Source: Sphingomonas bacterium (GTDB lineage: Bacteria; Pseudomonadota; Alphaproteobacteria; Sphingomonadales; Sphingomonadaceae). From it: DNA of 64,000 nt. A program made the position numbers and the translations under genes. Below are positions 42,853-50,692 of the stretch, one piece after another. Location of the stretch: contig JASBRX010000015.1 of the NCBI GenBank assembly GCA_030149245.1, positions 56,265-120,264 of the forward strand, read 5' to 3'. Position 1 is the stretch's first letter, and each line of letters begins with the position of its first letter. Under the pieces are notes generated by a model, which saw only the letters and a program-made list of their open reading frames with translations, made no database searches and had not been told where the DNA came from.

Positions 42853-45800
42853 TTAGAAGTTGAAGCGGATCATGCCGGTGACACGGCGGTCGTTCATATA
42901 CCAGCCGCGCGGGATGATGCGGACATCGCCATTCTGGTCCGCCACCGCCGCACTGGTCTTGGTCACCGAGTTGGTGAGGTTCACCCCCTGAATGCCGAGC
43001 TTCAGTCTGTCGCTGATCGAGATGGTGATCGACGCGTCGAGCTGACCATAGGCCTCCTGGAAGATCGGGTCGAACGGCGTGATCACGTCGCGCAGCGTCA
43101 GCAGATACTGCGAACGCCAGCTATAGGATGCACGTGCCGACACCGGCCCGATATCGATGAACGGGGTGATGTTGAACGTGTGCTTCGACAGCCCCTGAAG
43201 CGGGAAATTGTCGCCGGTGATCGTCGGCTGACGGCCGGCGGCCACATCCGGGTCGGTCTCCGACAACGTGCTCTGCGGCACGCCCTCGCTATCGACATAG
43301 GTGTAGTTGGCTTGCAGGCCGAGCCCCTTGAGCGGCCCGGGCAGGAAGTCGAACACCTGCTGATAGGCGATTTCGAAGCCATTGATCTTGCCGACCGCCG
43401 TCGAATTGACCGGCGTCGTCACGACCGCTTCGAACGTCTGGCCGTTGTTCGTGAAGCTGCGGCGCACCGTGTCGTTGGTCAGGACGTTGCGCAGTTCCTT
43501 GTAGAACAGCGACGCGGTCAGCTGACCCACCCGCGAGAAATACCATTCCGCGGTGACGTCGAAATTGTCGCCCTCGGTTGGCAGCAGTTCGGGGTTGCCG
43601 GCGTTGAACGAACCCTGGATCAGCACCTGGCCCGGCGCGATATTGCCGTCCGATCCGAAGGCGCCCGTGCCGGGTGCGGTCGGCGTGACGACGACCGGAA
43701 TCTGGTTGCCATTCGCATCGACGCGCGGAACCGCGGTAACGCCGACGGGGAAATAGTTACGCACCAGACCCAGCGAAGGCGGCGATACGCCCTTCGAATA
43801 GGCGGCACGGAACTGCAGCCCGCCACCGACTTCCAGCTTCAAATTGAGGCTGGGCAGCCAGTAGTCATAATCGACGTCGAAGTTGTTCGCGACGATCGCG
43901 CCGTTCAGGTACGCACCGATCTGCGTCAGCTGGGTCGGTGTCAGCGCGCACAGCGTGTTGACCGATCCGCCCGCGCCGGTCAGCGCGTTGTTGATGGAAT
44001 CCCGGCACGTGTCCGTGGTCGGGAGGTTGGTGGCGAACGGGAATTCGATGAAGCCATCCGACTTGCGGTTGGTCGTCGTATAGCGCACGCCGACATTGCC
44101 GCTCAGCTTCATGCCATTGCCGAACTCGTTGCCGAAGCGCAGCATGACATAGGCAGCCTTGTTGATCTCCTGCTGCGGGTTCACTTCGCCTGGCGTGAAC
44201 GGCGTCCCCGCAATCGCATTGGGACGGTCCGCCAGCGAGCGCCAGCCGCCATTGATCTGACGGCCGCCGGCGCCCGCCACGGTGGGTTCCCACTCGCGGT
44301 TGATGCGGTTGGCGTAGTCGATATAGGCCTGGTAGTAGGTCGCGCTGTTGATGTTCGAGAACAGGCGGCACTGACCGCCCAACGGACTGCCCACCGAGTT
44401 GCGGAAGAAATCCTGGAAGCAGAAGGCTTCATAACCCTGCAGCGGCGCGCCGCCGGTCCCGCCGGTCACATTGTCGACCGGATCGTCGAGCCAGATCGGG
44501 CCGCCATTGCCCCACTGCTCGCTCAGGCGACCCCAGTTATAGGTCGAGAAGCGCGCAACCTGATCGCGGTCCGCATAACGGCCACCAACACGGACCGACT
44601 TGAAGAAGCCATCGTCCGGGAACGACAGTTCGGCATCGAGACGGAAGGAGTCCGAATTGCCGGTGCTCGCCTCGATATGGTCCATCGCGGAGCGGTAGAA
44701 GCTGTTATACGGATCCGAGAAGCTCTGGTGCGTGCCCGTGTAATAGGACGGGTAGTTGGCCGAGCTGCCCGGGGCGCCGGTGCATGGCAGGGTCGGGCAG
44801 TTCTGCGGCGGGCGGAATTCGACCGTCGGGAAGTCGCTGCCGTTCAACTGGATTGCGGCGTCCTGATAGGAGGACAGCCACAGGCCGTTGTCGATCACGT
44901 CGACGAACGAGTCGACATGCTGATAGTCGAAGCTAAGGCTGAGATTGTCGGTCGCCTGATAACGGAAGTTGAACCCGTAATCGTCGGTCACCGCGCGTTC
45001 GTCATGATCGCGGCGGATATTGTTCGACTGCAGGCCCAGCGCCGGGGTGCGGATGTCGCCTGCCGTATTCTGATCGGCGCGCCAGCCGGTCGGGCCGGTG
45101 ATGACGCCGCTTTCGAACAGGCCCGAGGAGTCGAACACGATCGACGTGCCGTCGCGGGCGCGCGAGTCGCCGTTCGACGCGACGTTGTCGGTCGCGATTT
45201 CCATCGTGTGCTCGGTCCAGGCCTGACGCGCGTCGGAGCGCAGGAACTGGAAGGTGGCTTCGGCGCGACGGTCATTGCTGCGCCACTGGGCGGCTGCAGC
45301 AAAGCCGAGACGACGGCGGTCGAATTCCTGGTTGCCGATCACCGCGCCGCGCGGGAACAGGCCGCTGCCACGCTGCGTCGCGGTGCCGAACGGGACCACG
45401 TCGGTGCGGGTGCCGTCCGAATAGATCGGGCGCACGCGGAAGCTTGACACCTGGAAACGGTCGGCGCGCGAGAAGAGCTGCGAATAAGAGACGCTGCCGA
45501 GCAGACCGATCTCGCCGATCCCGGTATCCCAGGTGTTGCTGACCACCAATGCGGCAGTCGGCGAGGCCTTTTCGATGAAGTCCGAATAGTTGAGCTCGAG
45601 CGAGCCGGCGAGCACGAAGCCCTTCTTGTCGAACGGCAGGCGCGTGCGCAGGTTGACGACGCCGGCAATGCCGCCCTCGATCCGGTCTGCCGACGGGCTC
45701 TTGAACACGTCGACGCCGCCGAGCAATTCGCTGGGCACATCGGCGAAGCTCAGTGCACGACCGTTATTGGCGGTGAATGCCTCACGCCCGTTGAATTCGG

Positions 45801-46194
45801 AGCGGACATAGGTGAGGCCGCGCACAACCAGGCCCGACCCTTCGACCGAGAAGTGATCCGGATCGACGCCCGCCGCGAAGCGGTTGATCGAAATGCCGGG
45901 GATGCGTTGCAGCGTTTCAGTGACCGAGCGATCGGGAAGCGCGCCGATATCCTCGGCGGTCACCGAGTCGACGATCGTGTCCGATGTCCGCTTGCGCTGC
46001 TGCGCGCTTTGCAGCGATTCACGGAACCCCGTGACGACCACGGTATCCGGATCGGTGGCTTCCTCAGCAGCCGGCGTTTCCTGCGCCGATGCCGCGGTCG
46101 GAACGGCCAGCGCTGTCATCAGCGCGGCGGTGGAAACTCCGAGACCCCATGCAGCACGACCTTCAGCGCGCGCACGCTTCCGCCAATTCGACAT
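42853..46194 (-). CDS. TonB-dependent receptor, xylan/xylo-oligosaccharide locus
   Basis: The 1113-residue outer-membrane receptor has a signal peptide (ending AASAQ, about residue 38), a TonB box DTVVVTGFRESL, a plug domain (RKRTSDTIVDSVTAEDIGALPDRSVTETLQRIPGISI to SPSADRIEGGIAGVVNLRT), and a large 22-strand-type barrel ending in the aromatic VTGMIRFNF. Long extracellular loops with paired cysteines (QNCPTLPCTGAP and CFQDFFRNS...GGQCRLF) are visible. The size fits the Caulobacter/Xanthomonas carbohydrate-receptor type, and the position between GH10 and a halogenase points to xylo-oligosaccharide uptake. GAGGAGGGG precedes the ATG. Operator site 4 lies about 58 bp upstream. Confidence 0.9.
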   Translation of the reverse strand: MSNWRKRARAEGRAAWGLGVSTAALMTALAVPTAASAQETPAAEEATDPDTVVVTGFRESLQSAQQRKRTSDTIVDSVTAEDIGALPDRSVTETLQRIPGISINRFAAGVDPDHFSVEGSGLVVRGLTYVRSEFNGREAFTANNGRALSFADVPSELLGGVDVFKSPSADRIEGGIAGVVNLRTRLPFDKKGFVLAGSLELNYSDFIEKASPTAALVVSNTWDTGIGEIGLLGSVSYSQLFSRADRFQVSSFRVRPIYSDGTRTDVVPFGTATQRGSGLFPRGAVIGNQEFDRRRLGFAAAAQWRSNDRRAEATFQFLRSDARQAWTEHTMEIATDNVASNGDSRARDGTSIVFDSSGLFESGVITGPTGWRADQNTAGDIRTPALGLQSNNIRRDHDERAVTDDYGFNFRYQATDNLSLSFDYQHVDSFVDVIDNGLWLSSYQDAAIQLNGSDFPTVEFRPPQNCPTLPCTGAPGSSANYPSYYTGTHQSFSDPYNSFYRSAMDHIEASTGNSDSFRLDAELSFPDDGFFKSVRVGGRYADRDQVARFSTYNWGRLSEQWGNGGPIWLDDPVDNVTGGTGGAPLQGYEAFCFQDFFRNSVGSPLGGQCRLFSNINSATYYQAYIDYANRINREWEPTVAGAGGRQINGGWRSLADRPNAIAGTPFTPGEVNPQQEINKAAYVMLRFGNEFGNGMKLSGNVGVRYTTTNRKSDGFIEFPFATNLPTTDTCRDSINNALTGAGGSVNTLCALTPTQLTQIGAYLNGAIVANNFDVDYDYWLPSLNLKLEVGGGLQFRAAYSKGVSPPSLGLVRNYFPVGVTAVPRVDANGNQIPVVVTPTAPGTGAFGSDGNIAPGQVLIQGSFNAGNPELLPTEGDNFDVTAEWYFSRVGQLTASLFYKELRNVLTNDTVRRSFTNNGQTFEAVVTTPVNSTAVGKINGFEIAYQQVFDFLPGPLKGLGLQANYTYVDSEGVPQSTLSETDPDVAAGRQPTITGDNFPLQGLSKHTFNITPFIDIGPVSARASYSWRSQYLLTLRDVITPFDPIFQEAYGQLDASITISISDRLKLGIQGVNLTNSVTKTSAAVADQNGDVRIIPRGWYMNDRRVTGMIRFNF

Positions 46195-46251
46195 CCATCC
46201 CCTCCTCGTTCGAGAGCCTTGGCGGCTCTTCTGCCCTGTTGCGCCATCAAG

Positions 46252-46265
46252 GTAGCGCTAACATT
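46252..46265. promoter_or_regulatory. LacI-type operator, site 4 (TonB receptor)
   Basis: On the minus strand this is TGTTAGCGCTACCT, one base off the consensus at the last position pair. Upstream on that strand TTGCCG and TAAGAC are 17 bases apart and could be the receptor promoter, which places the operator just downstream of it. Confidence 0.75.
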
Positions 46266-46306
46266 TCTTCGTCTTAAGCGAACACGCAGCTTTCGGCAAG
46301 AGATGT

Positions 46307-46320
46307 TGTGCGCTACCACA
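46307..46320. promoter_or_regulatory. Weak second operator-like half-site upstream of halogenase 3
   Basis: GTTGTGCGCTACCA keeps a perfect right half (GCTACCA) of the shared palindrome, but the left half is poor. It is 62 bp before the GTG of the halogenase gene and 42 bp from site 4, so it could be an auxiliary site for the divergent pair. Confidence 0.3.
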
Positions 46321-46381
46321 AAGAAAATGACGCGGATGTTGCAGCGATGCTGCACGGCAATCATTGGGGAGGCAATTCGAC

Positions 46382-47884
46382 GTGGCGGAACGAATCCGGT
46401 CGATCGTGATCGTGGGCGGCGGGACCGCCGGGTGGATGACGGCGGCGGCGATGGCCCGCATTCTCGGTCCCGATTATGCGACGATTACCCTGGTCGAGTC
46501 GGATGCGATCGGTACGGTCGGCGTCGGCGAAGCGACCATCCCCCAGATCGGCACCTTCAACCGCCTGCTCGGCATCGACGAGAACGACTTCGTCCGGCGC
46601 ACTAAGGGAAGTTTCAAGCTGGGCATCGAATTTGTCGACTGGGGCGGGCTGGGCCGCCGCTATTTCCACCCGTTCGGCAAATACGGCATCGATATGGAGG
46701 GGGTGTCCTTCCACGCCTATTGGCAGCGGCTGGCGCATGAGCCGCAATTCGCAAATGTCGATGCCTTTTCGCTGATGGCGAGCGCGGGGCGCGCCAATCG
46801 CTTCATGCCGCCGATCGATGCAGGAAATTCGCCGCTGTCGGGCATCGCCTATGCCTATCATTTCGACGCCGGGCTCTATGCGCTGTATCTGCGCGAGCTG
46901 GCCGAGAAGATGGGCGTCAAACGGGTCGAGGGCCGGATCGTCGATGTCGAGCGCGAAGGGACAAGCGGCCATATCGCTGCCGTCGCGCTCGAATCCGGGG
47001 AACGCGTGGCGGGCGAGCTGTTCATCGACTGCTCGGGCTTTGGCGGGCTGTTGATCGGCAAGACATTGGGCGTGCCCTATGTCGACTGGTCGGCGCATTT
47101 GCCGTGCAACCGCGCGGTTGCGGTGCCGTGCGCCTCGGCACCGGGCGGCCTCACTCCCTTCACCCGCTCCACTGCGCGCAGCGCCGGGTGGCAATGGCGC
47201 ATCCCGCTGCAGCACCGCACTGGCAACGGCATGGTCTATTGCAGCGAGTATATGAGCGACGATGAGGCAGCGGCGACATTGCTCGCCAATCTCGATGGGG
47301 AGGCGCTGGCCGATCCGCGCTTCATCCGCTTTACCACCGGCCATCGTGCGCGTTTCTGGGAAGGCAATTGCGTCTCGATCGGGCTGTCGGCGGGGTTCAT
47401 GGAGCCGCTGGAGTCGACCAGCATCTGGATGATCCAGACCGGCATCGCGCGACTGCTGTCCAACTTCCCGGACTCGACCTTCGCGGAAGCGGAACGGGCG
47501 CGCTACAACCGGCTGATGATCGAGGAGAGCGAGCTGATCCGCGACTTCCTGATCCTGCATTATTGCGTCACCGACCGCACCGATTCACCCTTTTGGGACT
47601 ATTGCCGGACGATGCCGCTCCCCGAGCGGCTGGCAGAGAAGATCCGCGTGTTCGAAAGCTCGGGCCGGTGTTTCCGCGAGCATGAGGAGCTGTTCAACGA
47701 CACCAGCTGGTTCGCGGTGATGGTGGGCCAGGGGCTGCGCTGGGGTCGCCACGATCCGGTCGCGGAACTGCTGTCGCTCGCCGAGACGCGCGACCGGCTG
47801 GCGCATATCGCCGGCGCGGTCGCCAAGTCGGTCGACTATATGCCCGACCATGCCGAGTATATCCGGCAGAATTGCGCGGCGTAG
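46382..47884 (+). CDS. Flavin-dependent tryptophan-halogenase family protein, copy 3
   Basis: The 500-residue protein carries VGGGTAGWMTAAAMARILG (11-29), GTVGVGEATIPQIGTFNRLLGID, Lys79 in GSFKLGIEFVDWG, WQWRIPLQHRTGNGM and Glu344 in MEPLESTSIWMIQTG, so the catalytic positions of the halogenase family are intact. It is closest in pattern to copy 1 (both share AYHFDAGLYA and TPLTRSTA/TPFTRSTA-type stretches). The start is GTG at 46382 with GGGGAGG nine bases upstream; a TTG at 46364 is less likely because it overlaps that site. It is transcribed divergently from the TonB receptor. The substrate is unknown and no flavin reductase is adjacent. Confidence 0.85.
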   Translation: MAERIRSIVIVGGGTAGWMTAAAMARILGPDYATITLVESDAIGTVGVGEATIPQIGTFNRLLGIDENDFVRRTKGSFKLGIEFVDWGGLGRRYFHPFGKYGIDMEGVSFHAYWQRLAHEPQFANVDAFSLMASAGRANRFMPPIDAGNSPLSGIAYAYHFDAGLYALYLRELAEKMGVKRVEGRIVDVEREGTSGHIAAVALESGERVAGELFIDCSGFGGLLIGKTLGVPYVDWSAHLPCNRAVAVPCASAPGGLTPFTRSTARSAGWQWRIPLQHRTGNGMVYCSEYMSDDEAAATLLANLDGEALADPRFIRFTTGHRARFWEGNCVSIGLSAGFMEPLESTSIWMIQTGIARLLSNFPDSTFAEAERARYNRLMIEESELIRDFLILHYCVTDRTDSPFWDYCRTMPLPERLAEKIRVFESSGRCFREHEELFNDTSWFAVMVGQGLRWGRHDPVAELLSLAETRDRLAHIAGAVAKSVDYMPDHAEYIRQNCAA

Positions 47885-47908
47885 TGTTGGCTCAGCTGCG
47901 CTGATCGC

Positions 47909-47988
47909 GGCACCGGCCCGCTCCGCCACCCGGCCACCCATCTAGGATACTCTGCTTGGGTGGTCGGGTGGGGGAGCGGGCCGGTGCC
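47909..47988. repeat. Long inverted repeat between convergent genes
   Basis: Arms 47909-47940 and 47957-47988, 32 bases each, are almost perfect reverse complements starting GGCACCGGCCCGCTCC, with a 16-base spacer. The resulting stem-loop sits after halogenase copy 3 and before the transporter terminator. It may be another terminator or a dispersed repeat. Confidence 0.8.
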
Positions 47989-48000
47989 GTGCTACCAAGC

Positions 48001-48044
48001 AAAAAGAAGGGGCGGAGGTTGCCCTCCGCCCCTACCCCCTTTTG
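48001..48044. terminator. Bidirectional terminator between halogenase 3 and the sugar transporter
   Basis: A perfect 10-base stem GGGGCGGAGG-TTGC-CCTCCGCCCC (48009-48032) is flanked by AAAAA on the left and a TTTT run about ten bases to the right, so it can terminate transcription from either side, best for the minus-strand transporter gene. Confidence 0.75.
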
Positions 48045-48057
48045 ATAGTCGGCCCGA

Positions 48058-49473
48058 TCAGCCTTCCATGTCCTCCAGCTCGCGGCCCTTGGTTTCCTTG
48101 ACGAAGCGCTGGACCAGGAAGAAGCTGATCACCGCGCAGACCGCGTAGAAGGTATAGGCACCCGCCAGGCTCCACGTCGCCATCGCCGGGAAGGTCTGGG
48201 CGATCAGATAGTTGGCGAACCACTGGAAGAAGCCCGCCACTGCCAGCGCCGATCCGCGGATCTGGTTCGGGAACATCTCGCCCAGCATCACCCACATCAC
48301 CGGGCCCCAGCTGACGTTGAAGAAGATCACGTAGAGATTGGCCGCGACCACCGCGATCATCCCCAGCTGCGACGACAGCGCCAGCTTGCCGGTCGCGTCG
48401 AGCGAACCCTGGCTGAACGCATAGACCATCACGAACAGCGTCACCGCCATGCCGGCCGAACCGATCAGCAGCAGCGGCTTACGCCCGATCTTGTCGATCA
48501 CCGCGATGGTGATGAAACACGCCGCGATCGACACACCGCCCGAGACGATGTTGATCATCAGCGAATCCTGCTCGGTGAAGCCGGCCAGCTGCCACAGGGT
48601 CGCGCCGTAATAGAAGATCACGTTGATGCCGACGAGCTGCTGGAACACCGCCAGCATGATGCCGACCCACACGATGCTGCGAATACCAAGGAACCCGCCC
48701 TTCCCCTTCGACAATATGTCGCTGAGGCGCGGATTGTGATCGGTCGAGAAGCTCGCCTTGATCTCGCCCAGCTTGGCGGTCCCGGCTTCCGAGCCGAACA
48801 GGTTGGTCAGCACGGTCAGCGCCTCCGCATCGCGGCCCTTGGCGACGAGATAGCGCGGGCTTTCGGGTATGAAGAACAACGCGATCAGGAATACCGCGGC
48901 CGGCAGCGCCTGCATCAGATACATCCAGCGCCACGCCTCGATATCCGCCCAGAACAAGGCGAGCGACGATCCCGCAGCCTGGGCGAGATAATAGTTCACC
49001 ACAAACGCGGCGGTTAGGCCGGTGATGATCATCACCTGCTGCACCGTCGTCATCCGGCCGCGAATGTTGGCTGGAGCGACTTCGGAAATATAAGCAGGCG
49101 ACAGCACCGACGCGGCGCCCACTGCCATGCCGCCGACAATTCGGGCGATGACGAAGATCGTCTGATCGTGCGCGAAACCCTGCACCAGTGCGCCGACCAA
49201 GAACAGCATCGCGGCCAGGCGCATCACGTTGCGGCGGCCCATCTTGTCCGCCAGCGTGCCGGCAAAGAAGGCACCGATGAAGCAGCCGATCAGCAGCGAG
49301 CCAACGGTGAAGCCCAACGTTGTGTCGTTGAGCGTGAATGCGGATTTCAGTCCGTCCTGCGTGCCGTTCACGGCACCGCTATCATAACCGAACAGCAAAC
49401 CGCCGATCGTCGCCACGGCAACGATGGCAAAGACCAGGCCGGTATTGGCTTGCCCCCCCGATGTCTGGGTCAC
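48058..49473 (-). CDS. Sugar-porter MFS transporter, probable xylose:H+ symporter
   Basis: The 471-residue protein has twelve predicted transmembrane helices and the sugar-porter signatures GGLLFGYDSGAVNG, ADKMGRRNVMRL, FFIPESPRYLVAKGR, VFQQLVGINVIFYYG, VIDKIGRKPLLLIGSAG, GPVMWVMLGEMFPNQIRGSALA and a PETKG-like end (VKETKGRELEDMEG). QQLVGIN and the helix-10 GPVMWV region match XylE-type porters. It would import xylose released by the periplasmic enzymes, just as the Weimberg pathway requires. The start is GTG with GGAGAGGAGA upstream, and operator site 5 lies 42 bp before it. Confidence 0.88.
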   Translation of the reverse strand: MTQTSGGQANTGLVFAIVAVATIGGLLFGYDSGAVNGTQDGLKSAFTLNDTTLGFTVGSLLIGCFIGAFFAGTLADKMGRRNVMRLAAMLFLVGALVQGFAHDQTIFVIARIVGGMAVGAASVLSPAYISEVAPANIRGRMTTVQQVMIITGLTAAFVVNYYLAQAAGSSLALFWADIEAWRWMYLMQALPAAVFLIALFFIPESPRYLVAKGRDAEALTVLTNLFGSEAGTAKLGEIKASFSTDHNPRLSDILSKGKGGFLGIRSIVWVGIMLAVFQQLVGINVIFYYGATLWQLAGFTEQDSLMINIVSGGVSIAACFITIAVIDKIGRKPLLLIGSAGMAVTLFVMVYAFSQGSLDATGKLALSSQLGMIAVVAANLYVIFFNVSWGPVMWVMLGEMFPNQIRGSALAVAGFFQWFANYLIAQTFPAMATWSLAGAYTFYAVCAVISFFLVQRFVKETKGRELEDMEG

Positions 49474-49514
49474 CCGATTCTCCTCTCCCCTGGCACGGTC
49501 CCTCCGTGCTCATG

Positions 49515-49528
49515 TTAGCGCTACCTAA
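49515..49528. promoter_or_regulatory. LacI-type operator, site 5 (sugar transporter)
   Basis: TGTTAGCGCTACCT matches the shared palindrome except for the final base. On the minus strand TTGCGC and TTAGGT are 17 bases apart and the operator overlaps this -10 element, so the transporter is probably repressed by the same LacI protein. Confidence 0.77.
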
Positions 49529-49584
49529 GCGGGAAACCGCATGGTGCGCAAGTGCGGAGATGCTGCGCGGAATCGGCGGGCGGT

Positions 49585-50625
49585 TCAACCGTGCCAGTCG
49601 AACCATTCGCCATAGGGATGGCAGGTGGCGAGCACCCGGCGCGCACCATCGGGCCAGCAGGTCAGCGCCAGTTCGACGCGTTCACGTCCGGGTGTCCATT
49701 CAAGGCTGAGCCAGGCCAGCGGTCGCGCTTCGGTCGCGCGGGCGCCCGCAGCATGGATCGCGTCGATCACCGACGCACGCGCCGTGGGCGCCAGATATTG
49801 CAGCACCATCGAATGAAACACGACGCGGCACACGCCGTCGGCCTGCGGCTCGGCGAGCTGGTCGGGCAGCCACCGGGTCGCGTCGGCACGCGTCAGCGCT
49901 GGCGGATGCGCGCGCGCTAGTCGCAGCGCGGCCTTGAGCCGCTCGATGCGCCGCGGCTGGTCTGCCCACACGAACGACAAGAGCCGCTCACGCGCGCGCC
50001 GGTCATCGGCACAAAGCGGGTTGAGATCGACCCCGCGCGCCTGCACGACCTCGATCGGCGCCGCCACCGGGTTCATCCCGCGCCATTCCGGCGCAATCCG
50101 CACCGAGGAGTCGGGATCGCCCGCAACGACATCGCCCAGCACGTACCGATAGCGCGCCAGATTGAGATTGAGGCCGCAGCTCGACCCGATTTCGAGCAGC
50201 TCGATCGGCATGTCGGTGCGCACACGCAGCGCCATCAGCGCCGCAGCGAAGCCGGCGGCGCGGGCAACTTCATTGGTCTGGGTCGGGGCGTGCATCCACC
50301 CGACGATGAACCGGTCGTGCGTGGTGAGCGCGGCACCGATCGCGCGGTCGAAATCATCATGTTCACGCTGGTAGAGCGCGCTCAGATCCGCGACATCGCC
50401 GCGCCGGGCCAGCGCGTGCAACGCCGCATTGAAGCGCATCGCAAGCGCCGCCGCCGACGGATCGTCGGGCCAGCCTTCGATCAATGCTGCAGTCTGCGGC
50501 GCGCGGTGCAGCTGGCGATCGCCGGCTTCCAGCACGGCCGCCACAAATTCGGAGCCAAGGGCACGGATGACCCGTGACTGGCGGCGCAGCTCCCCCTGGA
50601 AGCCGACGCGCGTCATCATGTTCAT
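49585..50625 (-). CDS. DUF2332 family protein
   Basis: The 346-residue protein fits the DUF2332 family, whose function is unknown. It includes a glycine-containing ELLEIGSSCGLNLNLARYRYVLGD (about residues 145-170) that resembles a nucleotide or SAM-binding loop, then WRGMNPVAAPIEVVQARGVDLNPLCADDRRARERLLSFVWADQPRRIERL, and VVFHSMVLQYLAPTAR near residue 275. There is no signal peptide. The ATG at 50625 is the first start. It lies downstream of, and in the same direction as, the chemoreceptor gene, with 67 bp between them. A methyltransferase-like role is only a guess. Confidence 0.75.
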   Translation of the reverse strand: MNMMTRVGFQGELRRQSRVIRALGSEFVAAVLEAGDRQLHRAPQTAALIEGWPDDPSAAALAMRFNAALHALARRGDVADLSALYQREHDDFDRAIGAALTTHDRFIVGWMHAPTQTNEVARAAGFAAALMALRVRTDMPIELLEIGSSCGLNLNLARYRYVLGDVVAGDPDSSVRIAPEWRGMNPVAAPIEVVQARGVDLNPLCADDRRARERLLSFVWADQPRRIERLKAALRLARAHPPALTRADATRWLPDQLAEPQADGVCRVVFHSMVLQYLAPTARASVIDAIHAAGARATEARPLAWLSLEWTPGRERVELALTCWPDGARRVLATCHPYGEWFDWHG

Positions 50626-50692
50626 GCGAAGTCCCCCGCCCGCGCGGACGCGGCGTTACGCTGCACTGGCACCGGGCGCTCGCCCCGTTCGA

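Noticed and set aside
42763..45447. 894-codon plus-strand open frame
   Set aside because: Antisense shadow of the xylan TonB receptor, which has a full signal, plug and barrel.
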